DNA of 64,000 nucleotides. Origin: Halomarinibacterium sp034670265 (GTDB lineage: Bacteria > Bacteroidota > Bacteroidia > Flavobacteriales > Flavobacteriaceae). Of the stretch, positions 1-8,796 are shown piece after piece (position 1 is the stretch's first letter; every line of letters starts with the position of its first letter). Below the pieces are notes generated by a model that saw only the letters and a list, made by a program, of their open reading frames with translations, made no database searches and had not been told where the DNA came from. The stretch spans positions 667,393-731,392 of the forward strand of contig JAXMNU010000001.1 in assembly GCA_034670265.1 (NCBI GenBank). The letters run 5' to 3'. The translations under genes and the position numbers were made by a program.

Positions 1-420
1 GTTTCAGTAATTTCAGAAACACCAGATATTGCCAATGCACGAATCGAATTCGAAAACGGTTGTGTTGCCAATTTAACTGCTAGCCGTATTTCAATGAAAA
101 AAATGCGGAAAGCACGCTTTTTTCAGCGTGATGCCTACATCTCGGTAGATTTTTTGGAGAAGAAGTGTGAGGTTGTTAAAATGAAAAATGCCCCAAAAAA
201 AGAAGATGATTTTGCCATGGTGTTAACCAATGCCGAAGGAAAACGAAAGCAAATTTATTTTGATAACCCTAAAGTGAATAACAACAACGCTATTTTGGAT
301 GAGTTGGAATCCTTTGCAGATGCAATCAATAATAATACTACTCCTATAGTAACATTGGAACAAGGCACAGAAGCCTTGCGAGTGGCACTTCAGATAATTA
401 AAAATTTTAAAAGTTTATAA
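1..420 (+). CDS. Gfo/Idh/MocA-family oxidoreductase, C-terminal part (cut by window edge)
   Basis: The reading frame is open from base 1 and stops at 418-420, so only the last 139 residues are visible. They match the C-terminal alpha/beta substrate domain of NAD(P)-dependent Gfo/Idh/MocA oxidoreductases: a segment for a mutant-type 'clustered variation' of the ligand (xARIEFENG, then LTASRIS), followed near the end by a glutamate/alanine-rich helix of the kind EQGTEALRVALQI. The Rossmann half lies upstream of the window. It sits 6 bp before the hydroxyacyl-CoA dehydrogenase gene on the same strand, so the two may be co-transcribed. The substrate cannot be told from this part. Confidence 0.8.
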   Translation, partial: VSVISETPDIANARIEFENGCVANLTASRISMKKMRKARFFQRDAYISVDFLEKKCEVVKMKNAPKKEDDFAMVLTNAEGKRKQIYFDNPKVNNNNAILDELESFADAINNNTTPIVTLEQGTEALRVALQIIKNFKSL

Positions 421-426
421 ATACGT

Positions 427-1314
427 ATGAAAAATGTAGCCGTCATTGGAGCTGGAACCATGGGTAACGGAATTGCCCACACTTTTGCTCAATTTGATTA
501 TAAAGTTCAACTTATCGATATTTCTCAAGCCTCTTTGGATAAAGGGATGGCAACCATCACCAAGAATTTGGATAGAATGGTGGCAAAAGAAGCCATCTCT
601 GAAGCCGATAAACAAAAAACACTAAAGAACATCACCACCTACACCAACCTCGAAGAAGGTGTAGAATATGCAAGTTTGGTGATTGAAGCGGCTACAGAAA
701 ATGTAGATTTAAAGCTGAAAATCTTTAAAGACCTCAACAAGTTTTGCCCAGACGATACCATTTTGGCTTCCAACACCTCCTCCATTTCTATTACGCAGAT
801 TGCAGCGGTGACTTCTCGACCCGAAATGGTTATTGGCATGCACTTTATGAACCCAGTGCCTATTATGAAGTTGGTAGAAATTATAAAGGGCTATAATACC
901 AGTCCAGAAACTTATAAAACGGTTGAAGAAATTTCTAAAAAACTAAATAAAGTTCCTGTAGAGGTAAATGATTATCCTGGCTTTGTGGCAAACCGAATCT
1001 TAATGCCAATGATTAACGAAGCTATTGAAACGTTGTATAATGGCGTGGCTGGGGTTGAAGAGATAGATACCGTTATGAAGCTCGGAATGGCACATCCTAT
1101 GGGACCGCTTCAATTAGCCGATTTTATTGGGTTAGACGTATGCCTCTCTATTTTGAAAGTCATGTACGACGGCTTTAAAAACCCAAAATACGCACCGTGT
1201 CCATTGTTAGTTAATATGGTCATGGCGGGTAAATTAGGTATAAAAAGCGGCGAAGGTTTCTATGATTATTCCGAAAGCAGAAAAGCAGAAAAAGTAGCAA
1301 AGATGTTTTCATAA
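427..1314 (+). CDS. 3-hydroxybutyryl-CoA / 3-hydroxyacyl-CoA dehydrogenase
   Basis: A 295-residue NAD-dependent 3-hydroxyacyl-CoA dehydrogenase that oxidises the 3-hydroxyl of acyl-CoA thioesters (or runs in reverse). Seen in sequence: an N-terminal Rossmann fold with GAGTMGNGIA from residue 8, the SNTSS segment at 115-119, and the catalytic His139/Glu151 pair in the GMHFMNP...KLVE motif. The C-terminal helical domain (from about 185) carries the PGFVANRI signature. Length is normal for the single-function hbd/paaH type. It is followed after 1 bp by a DUF1015 gene. Whether it serves butanoate metabolism, beta-oxidation or phenylacetate breakdown cannot be decided, as no pathway partners are nearby. 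Confidence 0.9.
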   Translation: MKNVAVIGAGTMGNGIAHTFAQFDYKVQLIDISQASLDKGMATITKNLDRMVAKEAISEADKQKTLKNITTYTNLEEGVEYASLVIEAATENVDLKLKIFKDLNKFCPDDTILASNTSSISITQIAAVTSRPEMVIGMHFMNPVPIMKLVEIIKGYNTSPETYKTVEEISKKLNKVPVEVNDYPGFVANRILMPMINEAIETLYNGVAGVEEIDTVMKLGMAHPMGPLQLADFIGLDVCLSILKVMYDGFKNPKYAPCPLLVNMVMAGKLGIKSGEGFYDYSESRKAEKVAKMFS

Positions 1315-1315
1315 T

Positions 1316-2554
1316 ATGCCAAAAATCACTCCTTTTAAAGCGGTTCGCCCTACACGTGACAAAGTAAGTTTACTTGCCTCACGTTCTTATGAGAGTTATA
1401 CCCAGGAGCAATTGGAATCGCGTTTACGAGACAATCCTTTTTCATTTTTACACATTGTAAATCCGGGATTTAAATATCATAAAGAAATTACTGGCGAAGC
1501 TCGGTATCAATTGGTGAAAAATCGCTATCAAGAATTTAAAGAAGATGGTGTTTTTATGCAAGAAGAGAAACCTAGCTTTTATGTTTACAAAATTGTAAAT
1601 CGAGAAGAAAATGTTTTCCATGGCATCGTTGCTGCAGCAAGTGTAGAAGATTATGAAAAAGACATCATCAAAAAACACGAAGACACACTTGCACAAAAAG
1701 AAGTACTTTTTAAAGAATACCTCAAGACTGTTGGCTTTAACGCCGAAGCGGTACTCCTCACCTATCCCGATAATGATGAGCTAAATGCTATCCTTGAAAA
1801 AGTAATGGAAACTCGTGCCGAATATGAATTTACAACCACCTATCGCGATACCCATTATGTTTGGGGCGTTGATGACCCAAAAACCCTTAAAATCATAGAA
1901 AATATTTTTAAGAAAATAGATTCTGTATATATTGCGGATGGGCATCATCGATCGGCATCGTCGTATCTCTTAGCGAAGGAGCTTCAGTCTGAAAATAAAA
2001 ATCATTCGGGCAAGGAAAAATATAATTTCTTTATGAGCTATCTTATTCCTGAAAGTGAGTTAAAGATTTTTGAATTCAATCGCTTGGTAAAAGGTTTAAA
2101 TGGCTTAAGCAAAGAAGAGTTTTTAATTCAGTTGGATACTGTTTTCAGAATAGATAAACGGGGGGTTGATTATTACAAACCTTCAAAAAAACATCATTTT
2201 AGTATGTATTTGGATGGCGACTTTTATTCTTTATACCTTCGGAAAGACAAATACAATTTCAAAAATGCCTTAGAAGCATTGGACACCTTCATCTTGTATT
2301 CTTCAGTCTTAAAGCCTATATTAGGCATTGAAGATCCTCGACATGACAACCGCATTGCCTATTCACACGGAAAGCGGGATTTGGCGTATGTAAAATCGCA
2401 AGTAGATTCGGGTGAATTTACAGTGGGCTTTGGATTAGTGCCCATTACTATTGAAGAGATGAAGCAAGTTGCGGACGAAGGATTAACGATGCCACCCAAA
2501 AGCACCTACATTGAACCCAAGCTGAGAAGTGGCGTAACGATTTATGAGTTTTAG
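1316..2554 (+). CDS. DUF1015 family protein
   Basis: A 412-residue protein of the DUF1015 family, cytosolic and without signal peptide. The clearest marker is the DGHHR motif at residues 208-212 in the context YIADGHHRSAS, which resembles a nuclease or ParB-like active site but has no experimentally settled role that I know of. In many Bacteria the family is found beside serine biosynthesis genes (serA/serC); here it lies between a hydroxyacyl-CoA dehydrogenase (1 bp upstream) and the yggS-like gene, whose ATG directly follows this stop codon. This tight packing points to one transcript. The function remains unknown. Confidence 0.85.
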   Translation: MPKITPFKAVRPTRDKVSLLASRSYESYTQEQLESRLRDNPFSFLHIVNPGFKYHKEITGEARYQLVKNRYQEFKEDGVFMQEEKPSFYVYKIVNREENVFHGIVAAASVEDYEKDIIKKHEDTLAQKEVLFKEYLKTVGFNAEAVLLTYPDNDELNAILEKVMETRAEYEFTTTYRDTHYVWGVDDPKTLKIIENIFKKIDSVYIADGHHRSASSYLLAKELQSENKNHSGKEKYNFFMSYLIPESELKIFEFNRLVKGLNGLSKEEFLIQLDTVFRIDKRGVDYYKPSKKHHFSMYLDGDFYSLYLRKDKYNFKNALEALDTFILYSSVLKPILGIEDPRHDNRIAYSHGKRDLAYVKSQVDSGEFTVGFGLVPITIEEMKQVADEGLTMPPKSTYIEPKLRSGVTIYEF

Positions 2555-3208
2555 ATGAGCATTTCAGAAAATATTACAAATCTTAAAAAAGAAATTCCTA
2601 GCCACGTAATCTTAGTGGCTGTTTCCAAAACCAAACCCGTTCGAGAAATAATGGAAGCCTATCATACGGGACACCGAATTTTTGGTGAAAATAAAATTCA
2701 GGAAATGGTCGAGAAATGGGAGCAAATGCCCAAAGATATAGAATGGCATATGATTGGCCATGTACAAACTAACAAAGTGAAGTATATGGCGGAGTTTGTA
2801 AGTTTAGTTCACGCAGTGGATAGTTTAAAACTGCTGAAAGAAATAAACAAACAAGCCAAAAAGCACAATCGTGTTGTATCGTGTTTGCTTCAAATAAAAA
2901 TAGCTGAAGAGGATAGCAAATTTGGAATGACGGAAGCAGATGCTTTAGCATTATTGAATAACGCTTCAGTTAAAGAATTTAAACAAGTAAAGATTGTTGG
3001 TTTAATGGGGATGGCAACATTTACTGATGACGAAGCGCAATTAAATTCAGAATTCTTAAGATTAAAAAAGTTTTTTGAAACCCATAAAACAGCATACGGA
3101 TTTAAAACGTTATCTATGGGAATGAGTGGAGATTATAAACTTGCCATTGAAAACGGAAGTACGATGATTCGAGTGGGAAGCTCCATTTTTGGGGAACGAA
3201 ATTATTAA
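2555..3208 (+). CDS. YggS/PLPBP-family pyridoxal phosphate homeostasis protein
   Basis: A 217-residue single-domain TIM-barrel protein binding pyridoxal 5'-phosphate, without a known catalytic activity; the family buffers PLP and affects amino acid and keto acid pools. Visible marks are the PLP lysine in VAVSKTKP (Lys25), FGENKIQE, the WHMIGHVQTNK segment and the C-terminal SMGMSGDY...IENGSTMIRVGSSIFG signature split over the last 30 residues. Length is that of the family. The start codon directly abuts the DUF1015 stop, so translation is probably coupled. Confidence 0.92.
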   Translation: MSISENITNLKKEIPSHVILVAVSKTKPVREIMEAYHTGHRIFGENKIQEMVEKWEQMPKDIEWHMIGHVQTNKVKYMAEFVSLVHAVDSLKLLKEINKQAKKHNRVVSCLLQIKIAEEDSKFGMTEADALALLNNASVKEFKQVKIVGLMGMATFTDDEAQLNSEFLRLKKFFETHKTAYGFKTLSMGMSGDYKLAIENGSTMIRVGSSIFGERNY

Positions 3209-3231
3209 TTGAAAGTAGGTAAAGGCATTAG

Positions 3232-4611
3232 ATGTACGCAATTTTAGATATAGAAACCACGGGAGGAAAATACAATGAAGAGGGAATTACCGAAATTGCC
3301 ATTTATCGCTTCGATGGACATAACATTGTAGACCAATTTATCAGTCTTATTAATCCAGAGCGAAGCATTCAGCCTTTTGTAGTAAATCTTACAGGTATTA
3401 ATAATGAAATGCTTAGGAACGCCCCAAAATTTTATGAGGTTGCTAAACGCATTATTGAAATTACCGATGGAGCTGTTATTGTTGCCCATAATGCTCAATT
3501 TGACAACAGAATTCTCACAACAGAATTTGACCGTTTAGGCTATGAGTTTGAGAAAGACACACTTTGTACCGTAGAGCTTTCAAAAAAATTGATTCCTGAT
3601 AAAGATTCGTATAGTTTAGGAAAATTAACGCGTTCCTTAGGTATACCAATAAGTGATAGACATCGCGCACAGGGTGATGCAATGGCAACGGTAAGTTTAT
3701 TTAAAATGTTATTGGCTCGAGATACCGCTAAGGAAATTATTCAAAAAATGGTTCGGAAAGATCCGAAGCGCCAACTGGAACCAAAACTACTCGATCTTAT
3801 TGAAAACGCTCCTACTGAGACGGGTGTGTATTATATGCATCGAAGTGATGGATCTATTATGTATATTGGAAAAAGTAAGAATATTAAAAAAAGGCTCATT
3901 CAGCATTTTACCAATGACAATAGAAAGTCGAAGAAAATTCAGCTAGAAGTTTCCGAAGTGACGTTTGAAAAAACAGGAAGTGAACTAATAGCTTTATTGA
4001 AGGAAAGTGAAGAAATAAAGAGAAATAAGCCTCTTTATAATCGCGCCTTACGAAGAACGTTGTTTCAATACCAGCTTTCCAGTTTTACAGATGAAAAGGG
4101 ATATATCAATTTAAAGATAGACAAAGCCGATAGCCGAAAGAAAGCAGTAACCACTTTTACGAACTATCAGCAAGCCAAATCAACCCTATATCGAATTACA
4201 GAAACACATCAACTTTGCCAAAAGCTCACTGGGCTCTATGAAACAAAAACAAGTTGTTTTCTGCATAGTATTAAAGAGTGTTATGGTGCATGTATCGAAG
4301 AAGAACCGGCAGAAGAATATAATAATCGTGTAAAAGCCTTTTTAGAAAATAATAGCTACGCCAATAAGCATATGCTCATTATAGATAAGGGAAGGGATGT
4401 AGACGAACGTTCGGCTATTTTAATAGAAAATGGTAAGTATATTGGTTTTGGATTCTTCAATTTAAATTATCAAATAAATAACCCTGAAGTACTAAAATCT
4501 ATCATTAATCCTATGCAAGATAATAGGGACTCACAACATATTATACAGTCCTATCTTAGGAAAAATAAAGTCTTGAAAATAGTTAATTTAGCTCCAGATA
4601 CGGTAGATTAA
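3232..4611 (+). CDS. DEDDh exonuclease fused to a GIY-YIG (UvrC-type) nuclease domain
   Basis: A 459-residue two-nuclease fusion. Residues 1-165 form a DnaQ-like 3'-5' exonuclease: Asp6/Glu8 in LDIETT, Asp91 in HNAQFDNR, and His144/Asp149 in HRAQGDA complete the DEDDh set. Residues about 195-280 form a GIY-YIG endonuclease like the UvrC N-terminus (GVYYM at 199, YIGKS at 211, Arg221). Downstream, Cys329, Cys342, Cys350 and Cys354 are spaced like the UvrC cysteine cluster. It is therefore like the repair nuclease Cho joined to an epsilon-type exonuclease, and probably acts in excision repair. The fusion is known in Bacteroidota and Actinobacteria; it is not the replicative polymerase III epsilon subunit. 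Confidence 0.85.
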   Translation: MYAILDIETTGGKYNEEGITEIAIYRFDGHNIVDQFISLINPERSIQPFVVNLTGINNEMLRNAPKFYEVAKRIIEITDGAVIVAHNAQFDNRILTTEFDRLGYEFEKDTLCTVELSKKLIPDKDSYSLGKLTRSLGIPISDRHRAQGDAMATVSLFKMLLARDTAKEIIQKMVRKDPKRQLEPKLLDLIENAPTETGVYYMHRSDGSIMYIGKSKNIKKRLIQHFTNDNRKSKKIQLEVSEVTFEKTGSELIALLKESEEIKRNKPLYNRALRRTLFQYQLSSFTDEKGYINLKIDKADSRKKAVTTFTNYQQAKSTLYRITETHQLCQKLTGLYETKTSCFLHSIKECYGACIEEEPAEEYNNRVKAFLENNSYANKHMLIIDKGRDVDERSAILIENGKYIGFGFFNLNYQINNPEVLKSIINPMQDNRDSQHIIQSYLRKNKVLKIVNLAPDTVD

Positions 4612-4647
4612 GTAAACTTACGTATTTTTAGTATCTAAAAACACACT

Positions 4648-5478
4648 TTGAAAATTAAGTTACCAGATGTTTGGCGTGATAAAATTCACGATGTAATTTA
4701 TGAAGCCGATACCCCAAAGGGTAAGATATTTGATTTAGTACTGCTTTCTCTTATTCTGCTAAGTGTCATTTTTGTTATGCTGGAAAGCGTCCAGTCAATT
4801 GATCAAAAATTCCACAAAGTACTTTATATAGGTGAATGGGTTATTACCATATTTTTTAGTATTGAATATATTTTACGCATTCTTACGGTAAAAAAGCCTT
4901 GGAATTATGTTTTCAGTTTTTATGGAATAGTTGATTTTCTTTCAACCATCCCATTATATCTTTCATTTATTCTTGTAGGAAGTAACTACTTACTTACTGT
5001 AAGAGCATTAAGATTGCTTCGAGTTTTTAGAATTTTAAAAGTGACTAGATATATTGGTGAGTCCAATAAGTTAAAAATTGCATTACTTCAAAGTCGTGCT
5101 AAAATTTTAATTTTTCTATTTACTGTTATAATTGTTTCTATTATTGCTGGAACGCTAATGTATCTTGTTGAGGGACCTGAACACGGGTTTACTAATATTC
5201 CACATAGTATTTATTGGTGTATTGTAACACTTACAACTGTAGGGTATGGGGATATCTCTCCAGGAACACCACTCGGGCAATTTATAGCATCTGTTATTAT
5301 GGTATTGGGGTATGGTATAATTGCTGTACCTACTGGAATTGTTACAGCCGAAATGACAAGAGGTAAAGTCGTGGTAGACTTAAATACACAGGTTTGTTCC
5401 AACTGCAATGAGAGCAAGCATAGAGACGGAGCTAAATTTTGTCATAAATGTGGTGAGAATTTAAATGTAGAGAATTAA
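4648..5478 (+). CDS. voltage-gated K+ channel (ion transport protein) with C-terminal zinc ribbon
   Basis: A 276-residue six-helix potassium channel of the inner membrane. Membrane segments are visible at about 28-48, 58-80, 88-110, 115-135, 152-174 and 208-232. The S4 segment carries spaced arginines (RALRLLRVFRI, 119-129), and the selectivity filter is TTVGYGD at 196-202. An unusual four-cysteine zinc ribbon (Cys250, Cys253, Cys265, Cys268) follows the last helix. The only suitable start is TTG at 4648; an ATG would fall too far inside the first helix. miaA starts 1 bp after its stop, so the two are probably co-transcribed. Confidence 0.88.
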   Translation: MKIKLPDVWRDKIHDVIYEADTPKGKIFDLVLLSLILLSVIFVMLESVQSIDQKFHKVLYIGEWVITIFFSIEYILRILTVKKPWNYVFSFYGIVDFLSTIPLYLSFILVGSNYLLTVRALRLLRVFRILKVTRYIGESNKLKIALLQSRAKILIFLFTVIIVSIIAGTLMYLVEGPEHGFTNIPHSIYWCIVTLTTVGYGDISPGTPLGQFIASVIMVLGYGIIAVPTGIVTAEMTRGKVVVDLNTQVCSNCNESKHRDGAKFCHKCGENLNVEN

Positions 5479-5479
5479 A

Positions 5480-6397
5480 ATGTCTGCCTTTAAATCTTTA
5501 CTCATTTGCGTTGTAGGCCCTACGGCAATAGGTAAAACAGCTCTCTCCATAGAATTAGCTAAAGCATTTAATACCGAAATCATTTCGGCAGATTCCCGTC
5601 AGTTCTATAAAGAAATGACCATTGGAACTGCTGTTCCTTCAAAAGAAGAATTATTTCAAGCTCCACACCATTTTATTCAGAATAAAAGTATTTCTGAAAA
5701 CTATAGTGTAGGTGATTTTGAAAGAGATACGATTGCATTACTGAAAATCCTTTTTAAAAAATACAACATCGTTATCATGGTAGGTGGATCTGGGATGTAT
5801 GTTGATGCAGTAGTAAATGGACTTGATAACTTTCCTGAAGTGCCCAAAGATGTTAGAAAACAACTCAAAGCCGAGTTTGAAAATAATGGAATTGAAATAC
5901 TCCAAGAAGAATTAAAAAAAGTTGATCCCAAATATTTTGAGGAGGTAGACATTAATAACCATCAAAGAGTTATTCGTGCATTAGAAGTTTGCAGAGCCAC
6001 AGGGAAACCCTTCTCTTCTTTTAGAAAGAAAAAAAAGACACAAAGAGATTTTGAAACACTTTATATTGGATTACAGGCAGAAAGAGCTATTGTGTATGAG
6101 CGAATTAATAAACGAGTAGATATCATGATAAAGGACGGCTTGGTACAAGAAGCTGAAAAATTGAAAGAATTTAAAGACTTAAATGCACTTCAGACTGTGG
6201 GATATCGAGAATTGTTTGATTACTTCGAAGGAAAACTAATACTTGAAGACGCAATTTCAGAAATAAAGAAAAACACACGTCGGTTTTCGAAAAGACAAAA
6301 TACGTGGTTCAAAAAAAATCCAAATATCCATTGGTTTAATTATGAAACAAACCCATCAGAAATTATAGATTTCATAAAAAAAGCCCAGTCCCAGTAA
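5480..6397 (+). CDS. miaA: tRNA dimethylallyltransferase
   Basis: MiaA transfers a dimethylallyl group to N6 of adenosine 37 in tRNAs reading UNN codons. The 305-residue protein shows the P-loop GPTAIGKT at 13-20, the DSRQFYKEM segment that contacts the tRNA/DMAPP site, the VGGSGMYVDA motif and the conserved QTVGYRE sequence near the end. Length is normal. It follows the channel gene directly and its last codons form half of a bidirectional terminator hairpin shared with the convergent response-regulator gene. Confidence 0.96.
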   Translation: MSAFKSLLICVVGPTAIGKTALSIELAKAFNTEIISADSRQFYKEMTIGTAVPSKEELFQAPHHFIQNKSISENYSVGDFERDTIALLKILFKKYNIVIMVGGSGMYVDAVVNGLDNFPEVPKDVRKQLKAEFENNGIEILQEELKKVDPKYFEEVDINNHQRVIRALEVCRATGKPFSSFRKKKKTQRDFETLYIGLQAERAIVYERINKRVDIMIKDGLVQEAEKLKEFKDLNALQTVGYRELFDYFEGKLILEDAISEIKKNTRRFSKRQNTWFKKNPNIHWFNYETNPSEIIDFIKKAQSQ

Positions 6398-6409
6398 AGG
6401 GAAGGGCTT
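6381..6409. terminator. bidirectional hairpin at the 3' end of miaA
   Basis: Inverted repeat AAGCCC...GGGCTT with an inner TCCC/GGGA pair, spanning the miaA stop codon (6395-6397). It is preceded by an A-run and followed by TATATT, so it can act on miaA and on the converging two-component operon. The overlap with coding sequence saves space between convergent genes. Confidence 0.65.
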
Positions 6410-6434
6410 ATATTACACTTAATATGTTAAATAA

Positions 6435-7151
6435 TTATAGGTCTACTTCGCTTTTTACGACTAAGCGGAAACCTTCACCATGGATGTTGATAATTTCTAC
6501 ATCATCATCTTTACTTAGATACTTTCTAAGCTTGGCGATATACACGTCCATACTTCTTGAAGTAAAGTAATTATCATCTCTCCATATCTTTGTTAACGCT
6601 AATTCACGAGGCATTAAATCGTTTTTATGCAGTGCTAAAAGTCGCAATAAATCGTTCTCTTTTGGAGATAATTTAATTGGAGACTCACCTTTGTACGTTA
6701 GAAAACGAAGCTTAGAGTTAAGCTGGAAGTTTCCAACAGTAAAATCAAATTGTTTACTATCTGCAATCGAGTCGGTCGATTTTCTTTGAACAATTGCTTT
6801 AATTTTCATTAAAAGCACTTCACTGTCAAAAGGTTTATTAAGGTAGTCGTCTGCGCCTACCTTGTATCCTTTAATGACATCTTCTTTCATAGCTTTTGCC
6901 GTAAGAAAGATAATTGGTACTTCTTGATTTTTCTCTCTTATCTCTTTTGCCAAAGTGAAGCCATCTTTGTATGGCATCATAACATCCAGGATGCAAAGAT
7001 CGTAATCATCTTTTTTAAATTTTTCGAAACCTTCCATACCGTTTTTTGCATGTGTAACGGTATAGTCGTTCATTGTTAGGTAATCTTTGAGAACCGTCCC
7101 AAAGTTTGGATCATCTTCTACTAATAAAATTTTCTTGTTTACAGTTTCCAT
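6435..7151 (-). CDS. OmpR/PhoB-type response regulator (RprY-like)
   Basis: A 238-residue two-domain DNA-binding response regulator. The receiver domain (1-125) has the acidic pair in VEDD (12-14), phospho-acceptor Asp56 in LCILDVMMP, the Thr in FLTAK and the Lys in LNKPF. The C-terminal winged helix (140-235) ends in the usual RSMDVYIAKLRKYL recognition region. It lies 3 bp downstream of its histidine kinase on the same strand, a typical pair. The pair resembles Bacteroidota RprX/RprY; the signal is not known. Confidence 0.92.
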   Translation of the reverse strand: METVNKKILLVEDDPNFGTVLKDYLTMNDYTVTHAKNGMEGFEKFKKDDYDLCILDVMMPYKDGFTLAKEIREKNQEVPIIFLTAKAMKEDVIKGYKVGADDYLNKPFDSEVLLMKIKAIVQRKSTDSIADSKQFDFTVGNFQLNSKLRFLTYKGESPIKLSPKENDLLRLLALHKNDLMPRELALTKIWRDDNYFTSRSMDVYIAKLRKYLSKDDDVEIINIHGEGFRLVVKSEVDL

Positions 7152-7154
7152 ATT

Positions 7155-8717
7155 TTAAGATATTAAGTGCATTTTTATTATAAAGGTACTTCCTTTTCCT
7201 TTTTCACTATCTACGTAAATTTCGGCATTGTGGTCGTCTAAAATACGTTTAACATACGCTAAACCAAGTCCATGCCCTTTTACATTATGTATATCGCCCG
7301 TATGTTCGCGATAAAATTTTTCGAATATTTTCTTTTGTACATTTTTACTCATCCCCATCCCTTGATCCTGAATCTTGAGCAAAATGCTATTTTTTACATT
7401 TTCTGTATAAATATCTATTTTTGGCTCATCATCAGAATATTTTATGGCGTTATCTAAAATATTCACAACCACATTGGTAAGATGTAAGTCGTTACCTAAC
7501 ACAGAAGATTTCATCGCTCCTAAATGCGTATTTACATAACCTCCCCTATCTTCAACTATTAAGCTAATGTGTGTTACTGCATCTTCAACAATTTCATGTA
7601 GCTTTATACGAGCTTTGGGTAAGTCTAACTCATTTTTTTCAAGTTTAGAAATACGTAATACATTTTCAACTTGTGCATGCATTCGTCGATTCTCTTCTCG
7701 AATCATTTTCAAATAACGTTCAATAAATTCTTTATTCTCTGCAACCTTTGGGTTTTTTAACGCATCTAATGCCAGATTAATTGTGGCAATAGGGGTTTTA
7801 AACTCGTGGGTCATATTATTTATAAAATCTGTTTTTATTTGCGAAATTTGTCGTTGCCTAAATAATTGCTTTAACGCATTAGAATATGCCAAAATGATTA
7901 CCCCTGTAAAAGCTAATGACAGTAATGCCATTCCTAAAATAGTACTTATTACCTCTTTTCCTTTGTCCGAAAAATTTACATAAAGTTGATAATTTGTATT
8001 AAATGTATCATTCACAAATAAAGGGACGCCGTAGGTACTTTCTGGATTTAATTTAAATCCATTAGAACGTATTTTTGTCGCTAACTCATTACTATATACT
8101 GCATATTCAAATTTCGATTTAATTCCTCTTTCTCTTGCTTCATAAGTAATTAATTCTTCGAGGTCTGCTGAGGATATTCTATTATGAATAGGAGTTTTTG
8201 AAGTAATATTACTAACAGCATCTTGAAACTGTTGTCTTTCAAAATCTCGCATTCGATTAAAGTCTATTTTGGTTTCCTCTCTAAATCCACTTCCGTCTGG
8301 ACTTCCTATAATTTTAGTTGTCTTCTTTTGGTTTGTAATTTTTTTAAACTGTATACTATCATATTCGGTATCCAAAAAGAATGAAGAAAGTTTATAATCT
8401 TCTTCAATTATTCCATCTGAAAAAATAACGGTTTCATCCTTATTTTCATTTGCAATTCTATAAATTAGCTCACTTACACTTACATTCTCTGGTGTTTTGA
8501 GACTATCGACAAGTCCACTATATAATTGATAGTAGTTTTCAGTTTCTTGAAGTTGTACTTTTTTGGCAACTTCAATAAGAATTTGTCTAACACTAAGGGT
8601 AAATTGATCTTCCTTAGCTTGGTATGCATTATTAATCCAATATCCTTGAACAAAAATTATTCCTAATAGGGACAACGACATGGAACCAATAAGAAGCGTA
8701 AATAGCTTTTTGTTCAT
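7155..8717 (-). CDS. membrane sensor histidine kinase (RprX-like)
   Basis: A 520-residue kinase partner of the regulator at 6435-7151. An N-terminal membrane helix (about 8-28) and a second one (about 255-278) bracket a periplasmic sensor region of some 220 residues with no fold I recognise. After it come the dimerisation/phosphorylation helix with His304 in MTHEFKTP, the N-box DNAIKYSD, the G1 box DQGMGMS, the F-box IFEKFYR and the G2 box GHGLGLAYV. No HAMP domain is evident. An inverted repeat just upstream (8735-8772) may be an autoregulatory site. Confidence 0.93.
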   Translation of the reverse strand: MNKKLFTLLIGSMSLSLLGIIFVQGYWINNAYQAKEDQFTLSVRQILIEVAKKVQLQETENYYQLYSGLVDSLKTPENVSVSELIYRIANENKDETVIFSDGIIEEDYKLSSFFLDTEYDSIQFKKITNQKKTTKIIGSPDGSGFREETKIDFNRMRDFERQQFQDAVSNITSKTPIHNRISSADLEELITYEARERGIKSKFEYAVYSNELATKIRSNGFKLNPESTYGVPLFVNDTFNTNYQLYVNFSDKGKEVISTILGMALLSLAFTGVIILAYSNALKQLFRQRQISQIKTDFINNMTHEFKTPIATINLALDALKNPKVAENKEFIERYLKMIREENRRMHAQVENVLRISKLEKNELDLPKARIKLHEIVEDAVTHISLIVEDRGGYVNTHLGAMKSSVLGNDLHLTNVVVNILDNAIKYSDDEPKIDIYTENVKNSILLKIQDQGMGMSKNVQKKIFEKFYREHTGDIHNVKGHGLGLAYVKRILDDHNAEIYVDSEKGKGSTFIIKMHLIS

Positions 8718-8734
8718 ATCCCAAAATTAAGATT

Positions 8735-8772
8735 TTAACATTTAGGTTTCTTTCCATTTAACCAAATGTTAA
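8735..8772. promoter_or_regulatory. imperfect inverted repeat upstream of the two-component operon
   Basis: Arms TTAACATTTaGGTT and AACCAAATGTTAA (one bulged A) lie 18 bp upstream of the kinase start codon, between it and the end of coaE. The position suits an operator or a terminator-like fold for the 5' leader; no U-run follows in either direction, which favours a protein-binding site. It is an inference from symmetry and place only. Confidence 0.4.
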
Positions 8773-8796
8773 CAGAAGTGAAGAATTTTTATAAAA

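Noticed and set aside
3244..3498. Antisense ORF in the exonuclease gene and similar 60-100-codon frames elsewhere
   Set aside because: They lie wholly inside well-supported genes and have no domain or promoter of their own.
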